This document shows, in pieces, positions 1 through 5,555 of a stretch of 5,622 nucleotides of DNA. Origin of the DNA: Kingella oralis (GTDB taxonomy: Bacteria; Pseudomonadota; Gammaproteobacteria; Burkholderiales; Neisseriaceae). Each line of letters opens with the position of its first letter. Positions within the stretch are counted from its first letter, which is position 1. The stretch covers positions 1 to 5,622 of the forward strand of contig CAJPSG010000087.1 of assembly GCA_905373195.1 (NCBI GenBank), given 5' to 3'. The position numbers were made by a program, and so were the translations under genes. The notes beneath the pieces are model-generated. The model was not told where the DNA came from. It was given only the letters and a program-made list of their open reading frames with translations, and did not search any database.

Positions 1-14
1 AGCAAAGCAAATTT

Positions 15-23
15 TGCTACAAT
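15..23 (+). promoter_or_regulatory. Probable extended -10 promoter for the SPOR gene-dsbA unit
   Basis: TGCTACAAT matches the extended -10 pattern TGnTAnAAT (TACAAT at 18-23). Transcription would start near base 30, giving a leader of about 50 nt that contains a DUS-like word at 41-52. The -35 element would lie at or beyond the left edge of the window, so it cannot be checked. This is inferred from motif and position only. Confidence 0.45.
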
Positions 24-40
24 GCACGGCTATTTCACTA

Positions 41-52
41 GGGCAGCCTGAA
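41..52 (+). repeat. DNA uptake sequence, 11/12 match, in the leader
   Basis: GGGCAGCCTGAA differs from the window's consensus AGGCAGCCTGAA only at the first base. It lies between the predicted promoter and the ribosome binding site of the SPOR gene. It has no inverted partner nearby, so it is a lone uptake signal rather than a terminator. Confidence 0.75.
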
Positions 53-70
53 AACAATTACCATGCAACC

Positions 71-76
71 GAGGAA
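71..76 (+). promoter_or_regulatory. Ribosome binding site that decides the SPOR gene start
   Basis: GAGGAA ends 4 nt before the ATG at 81. An in-frame ATG at 63 lies upstream of this site and has no Shine-Dalgarno sequence of its own, so 81 is the better start. Confidence 0.75.
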
Positions 77-80
77 TTTT

Positions 81-1103
81 ATGCACGCAAAACATCAACA
101 AGGCAAAGGCTTATTCAGCTTTATGGCAGGCTCAATCGCCGCATTGATTGCCATTGCAGGCGTATTGTTCACATTAAACAACAACAAAGCGCGCGACTTC
201 AAAAACCCCGCCACCAGCAAGCAACAACCCGCCAGCCAAGACGACCAAACCGAAGTGCTGCTGCCCAGCAACGTGCCCGCCAGCACAGCCAACAACACGC
301 GCACCATCGCGCCCACACGAGAAGACAACGAACCCATCGTCGCCTCCACCCCGCGCACGCGCCCCGCTAAACCACGCACAGAACCCGAAATCACCGCAGA
401 CGAAGAAGAACCCGTTGTAAGCAAAGAAAAACCGAAAAAAACCGAAACCGCCCGCCGTGCGCCCGATATGATGGACGACCCCGTGCTAGGCGATATAACC
501 GAAAATGAGCCCCCGCGCGAAACCAAACCGCGCAAATCTGAGGGAAAAGCCGACAATAGGCAGCCTGAAAAACCCAAACTCAGCGAAGCCGAAAAACGCC
601 GCCGCCAGCAAGAAGACATCGCCGACCGCAACGCCAAGCCCACCGCCGAGCAAATTCTCAACAGCGGCAGCATAGAAAAAGCCCGCGAAGTCGCCCGCCA
701 AGAAGCGCAAGCCAAACGCGCCAAACAACGCGCCGCCGAAGCAGCCAAAGCCAACCCAGCCGACAGCAAAGCCGACAATAGGCAGCCTGAAAAAGCCAAA
801 CCCAGCGAAGCAGATAAACCCGCCGCCGCGCCCAGCAAACCAAACAGCGAAGCCCAAGCCAGCAACAAAGCTGACACCCGCCGTACCACCGTGCAAGCGG
901 GCGCATACAACACCCGCCAAGCCGCCGAAGCGCAACGCGCCAAACTCGCGCTCATGGGCGTAAACACCCAAGTTGTAGAAGTGCAAAGCAACGGCAAAAC
1001 ACTCTATCGCGTGCAAACGCGCAGCATGGACAACAAACACGCCAACCAAGTGCGCGAAACCTTGCAGCAAAACGGCGTAAACAGCATCCCTCGCAAACAA
1101 TAA
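81..1103 (+). CDS. SPOR-domain single-pass inner-membrane protein (FtsN/DedD-like)
   Basis: Protein of 340 residues from the ATG at 81, chosen for the GAGGAA site just upstream. A short basic N-terminus (MHAKHQQGKG) is followed by one hydrophobic segment at about residues 11-32, then a long linker (about 33-268) rich in Lys, Ala, Glu, Pro and Gln. The C-terminus, about 269-340, is a typical SPOR domain: TTVQAGAY opens it, a helix with QAAEAQRAKLALMG follows, then LYRVQTRSM and a final helix. SPOR domains bind denuded septal peptidoglycan, so the expected topology is a cytoplasmic stub, an inner-membrane anchor and a periplasmic linker reaching the wall at the division site. FtsN, DedD and DamX share this plan; the sequence does not say which one this replaces. 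The linker contains two copies of KADNRQPEK (from residues 156 and 230), each encoded across a DNA uptake sequence. dsbA follows after 19 nt with no terminator between them. Confidence 0.9.
   Translation: MHAKHQQGKGLFSFMAGSIAALIAIAGVLFTLNNNKARDFKNPATSKQQPASQDDQTEVLLPSNVPASTANNTRTIAPTREDNEPIVASTPRTRPAKPRTEPEITADEEEPVVSKEKPKKTETARRAPDMMDDPVLGDITENEPPRETKPRKSEGKADNRQPEKPKLSEAEKRRRQQEDIADRNAKPTAEQILNSGSIEKAREVARQEAQAKRAKQRAAEAAKANPADSKADNRQPEKAKPSEADKPAAAPSKPNSEAQASNKADTRRTTVQAGAYNTRQAAEAQRAKLALMGVNTQVVEVQSNGKTLYRVQTRSMDNKHANQVRETLQQNGVNSIPRKQ
546..597 (+). repeat. Copy 1 of a 52-bp intragenic repeat carrying a DUS (558-569)
   Basis: Aligned by hand, this unit matches the one at 768-819 at 48 of 52 bases, with the first 27 bases identical. 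It encodes KADNRQPEKPKLSEAEK. The exact DUS AGGCAGCCTGAA at 558-569 is read as Arg-Gln-Pro-Glu. Confidence 0.85.
768..819 (+). repeat. Copy 2 of the 52-bp intragenic repeat carrying a DUS (780-791)
   Basis: Lies exactly 222 bases (74 codons) after copy 1 and in the same frame, encoding KADNRQPEKAKPSEADK. The exact DUS is at 780-791. Three of the four differences from copy 1 change an amino acid (Pro/Ala, Leu/Pro, Glu/Asp); the fourth is synonymous. Confidence 0.85.
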
Positions 1104-1111
1104 CCTCACCT

Positions 1112-1117
1112 AAGGAA
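1112..1117 (+). promoter_or_regulatory. Ribosome binding site of dsbA
   Basis: AAGGAA, 5 nt before the ATG at 1123. It sits in the 19-nt gap after the SPOR gene stop codon, which leaves little room for a separate promoter and supports co-transcription. Confidence 0.7.
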
Positions 1118-1122
1118 AAACC

Positions 1123-1833
1123 ATGAAAACAACCCTAAAAACCACCGCATTTGCCGCCTTTTTAGCCTTGGCAACCGCTCTGCCCGCTTCCGCCGCCACC
1201 GAAGGCGTGGATTACGAAGTGGTGAAAACCGAAGTTGCCCCCTTGCAAAAAGACAAAATTGAAGTAACCGAGTTCTTTGCTTACTGGTGCCCGCACTGCA
1301 AAGACCTTGAACCCATCTTGCTGAAACACGCCAAAACGTTCAAAAAAGACACCGTGTTGCGCACCGAACACATCGTGTGGGACGAAGGGCGCGACTTTGG
1401 CTTTGCCCGTCTTGCCGCAGCGGTGAAACAAGCAGGCTTGCGCGACCAAGCCGACCCCGTGATTTTTGAAGCCTTTGCTTCGCAACGCATTGATTTGGGC
1501 AAAGATGCCGTGTTACGCGAATGGCTGCCCGCCCAATCCGCGTTTGACGGCAAAAAAGTGTTGGCTGCCTACGATTCATTCAGCAACAAAAACATGGCGG
1601 AACAAATGAAAACGTGGACCAACCAATACGAAATCACGGGCACGCCCACTGTTATCGTGGGCGGCAAATACAAAGTGAACTTTCAGCAAGTTGGCTTTGA
1701 AGCAGGCATGAAAGTCATCGACGAATTGGTGCAAAAAGTGCGCGATGAGCGCGGCATGAAAGCCCCTGCCGCTGCCAAACCTGTTCGCAGTCTCGGCGCG
1801 CGCTTTGCCAACAAAGTTGCCAAAGCCAAATAA
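1123..1833 (+). CDS. dsbA: Thiol:disulfide interchange protein DsbA, periplasmic
   Basis: Protein of 236 residues. DsbA donates its disulfide to newly exported proteins in the periplasm and is reoxidised by membrane DsbB, which is not in this window. The N-terminus is a signal peptide: a basic start (MKTTLK), a hydrophobic core to about residue 20, and an Ala-Ser-Ala-Ala cleavage region at 22-25. There is no lipobox cysteine, so the protein should be soluble rather than a lipoprotein; Neisseria is known to have both lipoprotein and soluble DsbA forms. The thioredoxin active site is FFAYWCPHCK, with C56-P-H-C59, the classic DsbA CPHC motif. The cis-proline loop is GTPT with P175 preceded by Thr174, where E. 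coli DsbA has Val. The protein ends in a basic, Ala/Lys-rich tail from about residue 210. Start chosen by AAGGAA 5 nt upstream and by the signal peptide. Followed by a DUS-pair hairpin that probably ends the transcript. Confidence 0.95.
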   Translation: MKTTLKTTAFAAFLALATALPASAATEGVDYEVVKTEVAPLQKDKIEVTEFFAYWCPHCKDLEPILLKHAKTFKKDTVLRTEHIVWDEGRDFGFARLAAAVKQAGLRDQADPVIFEAFASQRIDLGKDAVLREWLPAQSAFDGKKVLAAYDSFSNKNMAEQMKTWTNQYEITGTPTVIVGGKYKVNFQQVGFEAGMKVIDELVQKVRDERGMKAPAAAKPVRSLGARFANKVAKAK

Positions 1834-1844
1834 ATAGCCAACTC

Positions 1845-1894
1845 AGGCAGCCTGAAAGCCCAAAACCCTTTTCAGGCTGCCTTATCTTTTGTTT
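1845..1894 (+). terminator. DUS-pair hairpin and T-rich tail: probable dsbA terminator
   Basis: A 13-bp perfect stem pairs AGGCAGCCTGAAA (1845-1857) with TTTCAGGCTGCCT (1870-1882) around a 12-nt loop, followed by TATCTTTTGTTT. It starts 11 nt after the dsbA stop. Both arms are exact DUS (1845-1856 plus strand, 1871-1882 minus strand). Inverted DUS pairs acting as intrinsic terminators are well known in Neisseria. Confidence 0.8.
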
Positions 1895-1900
1895 CGCAAC

Positions 1901-1935
1901 ATAGGCAGCCTGAAAACCGCTTTCAGGCTGCCTAT
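1901..1935 (+). repeat. Second DUS-pair hairpin, 15-bp stem with 5-nt loop
   Basis: ATAGGCAGCCTGAAA (1901-1915) pairs perfectly with TTTCAGGCTGCCTAT (1921-1935) around the loop ACCGC. Both arms contain exact DUS (1903-1914 plus, 1922-1933 minus). No proper T-run follows directly (GCCCTATTTTC), so it is a weaker terminator candidate than the hairpin 18 nt before it. It lies 34 nt upstream of the preferred start of the acetyltransferase gene and would be in its leader if transcription reads through. Confidence 0.75.
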
Positions 1936-1969
1936 GCCCTATTTTCATCGCACAAACCCGAAGCCCAAC

Positions 1970-2413
1970 ATGCCATTTTTCGTCAAACCCTTTGCCGAAT
2001 TAACCACCACCGAGCTACACGCCATCTATACCGCCCGCGTCGCCGTATTCGTGGTAGAACAAGCCTGCCCGTATCAAGAAGTGGACGCGCAAGATTTAAC
2101 CGCGCTGCACATCTTCGTCGAGCAAAACGGCAAAGTCATCGCCTACTGCCGCCTGATCCCGCACGGTGACAGCGTGCATTTGGGGCGCGTGTTGGTGCTG
2201 CCCGAGCATCGCGCCGAAAAATTGGGGCGCAAAATCGTCGCCTTTGCCGTGGATTACGCGCGTGAACATTTCCCGCAATGCAGCGTGTACGCCCAAGCGC
2301 AAACCTATCTGCACGATTTCTACGCCTCGTTTGGCTTTATCGCCCAATCCAAATCGTATTTGGAGGACAATATCCCGCATATTGATATGCTATTGCCCGC
2401 CGTGCAATCATAG
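1970..2413 (+). CDS. GNAT-family N-acetyltransferase, ElaA type
   Basis: Protein of 147 residues from the ATG at 1970, close to the roughly 150 of E. coli ElaA. The N-terminal block FVVEQACPYQEVDAQDL (27-43) is the hallmark of the ElaA subfamily. The acetyl-CoA binding motif A follows as LGRVLVLPEHRAEKLGRK (71-88), whose RAEKLGRK part binds the pyrophosphate in GNAT enzymes. The C-terminal part has FYASFGF and the typical IPHIDM ending. The substrate is unknown; ElaA proteins are poorly characterised and cytoplasmic. The start is uncertain: in-frame ATG at 1934 and TTG at 1889 also exist, but they would add residues translated from the DUS hairpins, and MPFFVKPF begins where the family normally begins. 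No good Shine-Dalgarno sequence precedes any of the three, and no clear promoter is visible between the dsbA terminator and the gene. The next terminator begins 31 nt after the stop. Confidence 0.88.
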   Translation: MPFFVKPFAELTTTELHAIYTARVAVFVVEQACPYQEVDAQDLTALHIFVEQNGKVIAYCRLIPHGDSVHLGRVLVLPEHRAEKLGRKIVAFAVDYAREHFPQCSVYAQAQTYLHDFYASFGFIAQSKSYLEDNIPHIDMLLPAVQS

Positions 2414-2433
2414 CGATGAAGCAAAAATTGCAG

Positions 2434-2439
2434 TAAAAT
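2434..2439 (+). promoter_or_regulatory. Weak candidate -10 box for alaS
   Basis: TAAAAT resembles a -10 element, but no convincing -35 lies 16-18 bp upstream (the bases there read TAGCGA). If used, transcription would begin near the left arm of the 2445-2487 hairpin, so the alaS mRNA would open with that hairpin. This is listed because alaS needs a promoter after the upstream terminator and no better candidate is visible. Confidence 0.2.
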
Positions 2440-2444
2440 TACGC

Positions 2445-2497
2445 GCTTTCAGGCTGCCTCACTTCAAGTTTCAGGCAGCCTGAAAGCCATTTTTTTA
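2445..2497 (+). terminator. Strong DUS-pair intrinsic terminator between the GNAT gene and alaS
   Basis: A perfect 15-bp stem pairs GCTTTCAGGCTGCCT (2445-2459) with AGGCAGCCTGAAAGC (2473-2487) around a 13-nt loop. CATTTTTTTATC follows immediately, giving a run of seven T. Both arms carry exact DUS (2448-2459 minus, 2473-2484 plus). The right arm with its flank, TTTCAGGCAGCCTGAAA at 2469-2485, is nearly self-complementary and could form a competing 8-bp hairpin around a single central A. The terminator ends 26 nt before the alaS start codon. Confidence 0.88.
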
Positions 2498-2523
2498 TCT
2501 ACTCCGTTTGAGAACCGACTACC

Positions 2524-5415
2524 ATGAAAACCAAAGAACTGCGCCAAAAATTCCTAGAATTTTTCCAATCCAAAGGGCATCAAATCGTCCATTCTTCCAG
2601 CCTCGTCCCCCACGACGACCCCACGCTGCTGTTCACCAACGCGGGCATGAACCAGTTTAAAGACGTATTCTTGGGCTTTGACAAACGAGCCTACACTCGC
2701 GCCACCACCGCGCAAAAATGCGTGCGCGCAGGCGGCAAGCACAACGATTTGGAAAACGTGGGCTACACCGCCCGCCACCACACCTTTTTTGAAATGATGG
2801 GCAATTTCTCGTTTGGCGACTACTTCAAAAAAGAAGTGATACCGTTCGCGTGGGAATTTCTCACCAGCCCCGAATGGCTGAACATTCCCAAAGAAAAACT
2901 GCTGGTAACTGTGTACGCCGAAGACGACGAAGCCTACAACATTTGGCACGATGTCATCGGCGTGCCTGCCGAGCGCATCGTCCGCATCGGCGACAACAAA
3001 GGCAGCCGCTACGCTTCGGATAACTTCTGGCAGATGGGCGACACCGGCCCCTGCGGCCCCTGCACTGAGATTTTCTACGACCACGGCGAAGAAATCTGGG
3101 GCGGCATTCCGGGCAGCCCCGAAGAAGACGGCGACCGCTGGATTGAAATTTGGAACTGCGTGTTTATGCAGTTCAACCGCGACGAGCAGGGCAATATGAA
3201 TCCGCTGCCCAAGCCGTCTGTGGATACCGGCATGGGCTTGGAGCGCATGGCGGCGGTGATGCAGGGCGTGCACAGCAATTACGAGATTGACTTGTTCCAA
3301 GACCTGCTCAAAGCCGTTGCCCGCGAAACCGGCACGGCGTTCAGCATGGAAGAACCCAGCCTGAAAGTGATTGCCGACCATATCCGCTCGTGTTCCTTCC
3401 TGATTGCCGACGGCGTGATGCCCAGCAACGAAGGGCGTGGCTATGTGTTGCGCCGCATTATCCGCCGCGCCGTGCGCCACGGTTACAAACTCGGCCAGAA
3501 AAACGCCTTTTTCTACAAACTCGTGCCCGATTTGGTAAAAGAAATGGGCGACGCCTACCCCGAGTTGAAAGAAAAACAAACGCATATTATGGAAGTGTTG
3601 CGCGGCGAAGAAATGCGCTTCGGCGAAACGCTGGAAAAAGGCATGGGTTTGTTTAACCAAGTGTTGAACGGCATGAAATTCCTGAAACTGGAAAGCCTGC
3701 TGCCGATGGACGGTGTGAGCGAACCGTTGCAACTGAAAACGGCGGACGGCATCGCGTTTACCGCTGCATCACGCATTGCCGCCACAGGCAAAAAAATCGT
3801 GGTGCGCCCACAGATTTCAGGCAGCCTGAATGAAAGTTTTGCCTTTGATTTGAATGATGTGATTACCCACGAAGAACCCGAAGAATACCGCGCTTACGGC
3901 GAAGCCTTGGAAGGCTACCTGAAAGACAACATCGCCAACAGCAAACTCATCATTTCGGGCGAACACATCTTCAAACTCTACGACACCTACGGCTTCCCCT
4001 ACGACCTGACCGCCGACATGGCGCGCGAATTAGGCATTGAGTTGGACGAAGAAGGCTTCGAGCGCGAAATGGAAGCCCAACGCGCCCGCGCCCGCGCCGC
4101 GCAAAACTTTAAAGCCAACGCCCAAGTCGCCTACGACGGCGCCGACACCCAGTTCCACGGCTACGACAAACGCAGCCTTGACGCAACCGTGCTGGCACTC
4201 TACCGCGATGGCGAAGCCGTAACCGAACTGAAAGCAGGCGAAGCGGGCATCATCGTACTCGATCACACCCCGTTTTACGCCGAATCGGGCGGACAAGTCG
4301 GCGACGTGGGCTTTATTTTCAGCGGCGAAAACCGCTTTGAAGTGGAAGACACGCAAAAAATCAAAGCCGCCGTGCACGGACATTTCGGCACACTCGTTTC
4401 AGGCAGCCTGAAAGTGGGCGACACCGTCTACGCCGAAGTGGACAACGCCATCCGCGAAGCCATCATGCGCAACCACAGCGTAACCCACCTCATGCACAAA
4501 GCCCTGCGCGACGTACTCGGCACGCACGTTGAGCAAAAAGGCTCGCTGCAAAACGCCGAATTGACGCGCTTTGACATCTCCCACCCGCAAGCGATTACTG
4601 CCGAAGAAATCGCCGAAGTGGAACGCCGCGTGAACGCCGCGATTATCGCCAACGTGCCCGTGCGCGTCGAAACCATGTCCATCGAAGACGCGCAAAAAGC
4701 CGGCGCAATGATGCTGTTCGGCGAAAAATACGGCGACTTCGTGCGCGTGATTACTATGGGCGACTACTCCACCGAGCTTTGCGGCGGCACCCACGTTGCC
4801 CGCACCGGCGACATCGGCTTCTTCAAAATCACCGGCGAAGGCGGTATCGCCGCAGGCATCCGCCGCGTCGAAGCGATTACAGGGGAAGCAGCCCTTGCGT
4901 GGGTACAAAATCAGGAAAACCTGATTAAAGAATCCGTTAACGAAGTTAAAGCACAAGGTGCAAAAGATTTGCTCACTAAAATCCAAGCCCTTTTGATGCA
5001 TAATAAATTGCTGGAAAAAGAACTCGCCCGCGCCAAAGCTGAACTCGCCGTCCACGCAGGCACCAAACTGTTGGACAACGCCGTAACCATTGGCGCAGCC
5101 AAACTTGTCGCCGCCCAAATCGACGCCGACGCAGGCGCACTGCGCGACATCGTTACCGATTTGACGGGCAAAGGCGACAACATCATCGTCCTGCTCGCCG
5201 CCGTAAACGACGGCAAAATTGCTTTGTGTGCAGGCGTATCCAAAGCCTTGACTGGCAAAGTGAAAGCGGGGGATTTGGTCAAGCACGCCGCAGAGCAAGT
5301 CGGTGGCAAAGGTGGCGGACGGGCTGATTTGGCGCAAGCCGGCGGTACAGATGTCGCGAAACTGCCCGAAGTGCTGAATGGTGTGAAAGATTGGGTTGGC
5401 GCGAAGCTAGCTTAA
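2524..5415 (+). CDS. alaS: Alanyl-tRNA synthetase (AlaRS) with an extra internal segment
   Basis: Charges tRNA-Ala with alanine in the cytoplasm and hydrolyses mischarged Ser- or Gly-tRNA-Ala. The class II catalytic core holds motif 1/2 sequence around [16 protein letters not shown] (86-101) and motif 3 GMGLERMA (236-243). The tRNA-recognition region has [12 protein letters not shown] (300-311) and [12 protein letters not shown] (485-496). The editing domain has its metal ligands intact: H651 and H655 (HSVTH) with C753 and H757 (CGGTH). A coiled-coil-like stretch rich in Glu, Lys and Ala follows at about 798-845, then the C-Ala domain with its glycine-rich [15 protein letters not shown] (927-941). 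The protein has 963 residues; E. coli AlaRS has about 876. The surplus maps to about 382-467, between conserved blocks that are normally close together. The reading frame is open throughout and all key residues are present, so the enzyme should be active. The start is the first ATG, with a modest GAGAA site 9 nt upstream (2510-2514); [10 protein letters not shown] matches the family N-terminus. Two in-frame DUS occur at 3819 and 4401. Confidence 0.97.
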   Translation: MKTKELRQKFLEFFQSKGHQIVHSSSLVPHDDPTLLFTNAGMNQFKDVFLGFDKRAYTRATTAQKCVRAGGKHNDLENVGYTARHHTFFEMMGNFSFGDYFKKEVIPFAWEFLTSPEWLNIPKEKLLVTVYAEDDEAYNIWHDVIGVPAERIVRIGDNKGSRYASDNFWQMGDTGPCGPCTEIFYDHGEEIWGGIPGSPEEDGDRWIEIWNCVFMQFNRDEQGNMNPLPKPSVDTGMGLERMAAVMQGVHSNYEIDLFQDLLKAVARETGTAFSMEEPSLKVIADHIRSCSFLIADGVMPSNEGRGYVLRRIIRRAVRHGYKLGQKNAFFYKLVPDLVKEMGDAYPELKEKQTHIMEVLRGEEMRFGETLEKGMGLFNQVLNGMKFLKLESLLPMDGVSEPLQLKTADGIAFTAASRIAATGKKIVVRPQISGSLNESFAFDLNDVITHEEPEEYRAYGEALEGYLKDNIANSKLIISGEHIFKLYDTYGFPYDLTADMARELGIELDEEGFEREMEAQRARARAAQNFKANAQVAYDGADTQFHGYDKRSLDATVLALYRDGEAVTELKAGEAGIIVLDHTPFYAESGGQVGDVGFIFSGENRFEVEDTQKIKAAVHGHFGTLVSGSLKVGDTVYAEVDNAIREAIMRNHSVTHLMHKALRDVLGTHVEQKGSLQNAELTRFDISHPQAITAEEIAEVERRVNAAIIANVPVRVETMSIEDAQKAGAMMLFGEKYGDFVRVITMGDYSTELCGGTHVARTGDIGFFKITGEGGIAAGIRRVEAITGEAALAWVQNQENLIKESVNEVKAQGAKDLLTKIQALLMHNKLLEKELARAKAELAVHAGTKLLDNAVTIGAAKLVAAQIDADAGALRDIVTDLTGKGDNIIVLLAAVNDGKIALCAGVSKALTGKVKAGDLVKHAAEQVGGKGGGRADLAQAGGTDVAKLPEVLNGVKDWVGAKLA
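3664..3924 (+). other. Inserted segment within alaS, about 87 codons
   Basis: Codons about 382-468, from the Asn-Gly after FNQVL to just before [21 protein letters not shown], have no counterpart in the AlaRS architecture I know. There the helix ending in GMGLFNQVL leads within some 15-20 residues to the [11 protein letters not shown] block. The segment is hydrophilic with a beta-rich middle ([13 protein letters not shown]) and an acidic part ([18 protein letters not shown]). It has no Cys and none of the splicing blocks of an intein. Codon use and GC look like the rest of the gene. It contains an exact DUS (3819-3830). Boundaries are approximate and rest on remembered family sequences, not an alignment. 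Confidence 0.65.
3819..3830 (+). repeat. DNA uptake sequence inside alaS, in the inserted segment
   Basis: Exact AGGCAGCCTGAA preceded by TTTC. Read in frame as TCA GGC AGC CTG AAT, giving Ser-Gly-Ser-Leu-Asn at residues 432-436. Confidence 0.9.
4401..4412 (+). repeat. DNA uptake sequence inside alaS, before the editing domain motif
   Basis: Exact AGGCAGCCTGAA within the 17-base near-palindrome TTTCAGGCAGCCTGAAA (4397-4413). It is read in the same frame as the copy at 3819, giving Ser-Gly-Ser-Leu-Lys at residues 626-630, in a likely surface turn. Confidence 0.9.
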
Positions 5416-5428
5416 TTTTGATGTGATA

Positions 5429-5473
5429 AAGGCAGCCTGAAAATAAATGAGTAATTGATTTTCAGGCTGCCTT
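5429..5473 (+). terminator. DUS-pair hairpin after alaS
   Basis: A perfect 16-bp stem pairs AAGGCAGCCTGAAAAT (5429-5444) with ATTTTCAGGCTGCCTT (5458-5473) around a 13-nt loop, starting 13 nt after the alaS stop. Both arms carry exact DUS (5430-5441 plus, 5461-5472 minus). It lacks a T-run on either strand (ATTGAAAG follows), so it may slow or protect transcripts rather than terminate alone; the stronger hairpin follows 8 nt later. Confidence 0.7.
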
Positions 5474-5481
5474 ATTGAAAG

Positions 5482-5520
5482 AAAAAACCGTCTGAAACGG
5501 TTTCAGGCGGTTTTTATTTA
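5482..5520. terminator. Bidirectional intrinsic terminator after alaS
   Basis: The stem runs AAAAACCG (5483-5490) with CGGTTTTT (5508-5515), then a T-G wobble, then CTGAAA (5492-5497) with TTTCAG (5501-5506), closing on the 3-nt loop CGG. It is preceded by an A-run and followed by TTTTTATTT, so it should work on both strands, as expected between convergent genes. Its left arm contains CCGTCTGAA, the core of the Neisseria-dialect DUS, rather than the Kingella-type word used elsewhere in the window. Confidence 0.85.
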
Positions 5521-5555
5521 AACCTAATAAAGAATAGGAGCTAACGGTATGAATT

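Noticed and set aside
14..370. A 118-codon plus-strand open frame overlapping the SPOR gene start
   Set aside because: Its product is mostly Arg, His and Gln from an out-of-frame reading of the Lys/Ala/Pro-rich linker, and it lacks a ribosome site.
95..1109. Long open frames of 207-300 codons on the minus strand opposite the SPOR gene
   Set aside because: They mirror a low-complexity coding sequence with strong codon bias, contain no recognisable domain and have no plausible ribosome sites. The plus-strand protein has a clear membrane segment and SPOR domain.
1563..1570. GGCTGCCT in dsbA as a degraded DUS
   Set aside because: Only 8 bases match and the flank does not continue the word; this is expected by chance.
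3355..3366. Partial DUS (ACCCAGCCTGAA) in alaS
   Set aside because: It matches only 10 of 12 bases and is explained by the conserved EEPSLKV coding sequence.
2554..3732. A 392-codon minus-strand open frame opposite the 5' half of alaS, and another of 312 codons at 4399-5337
   Set aside because: They are antisense shadows of a highly conserved gene; the translations are His/Phe/Val-rich without domain features. Antisense open frames are common in GC-biased coding DNA.
3664..3924. The extra AlaRS segment as an intein
   Set aside because: It is too short for a normal intein and lacks a Cys or Ser at the N-terminal junction, the splicing blocks and a terminal His-Asn.
558..5472. The recurring 12-base word as a CRISPR array or insertion-sequence end
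   Set aside because: Copies are unevenly spaced, occur on both strands and inside conserved genes, and have no spacers or transposase; they match a known DNA uptake sequence dialect.
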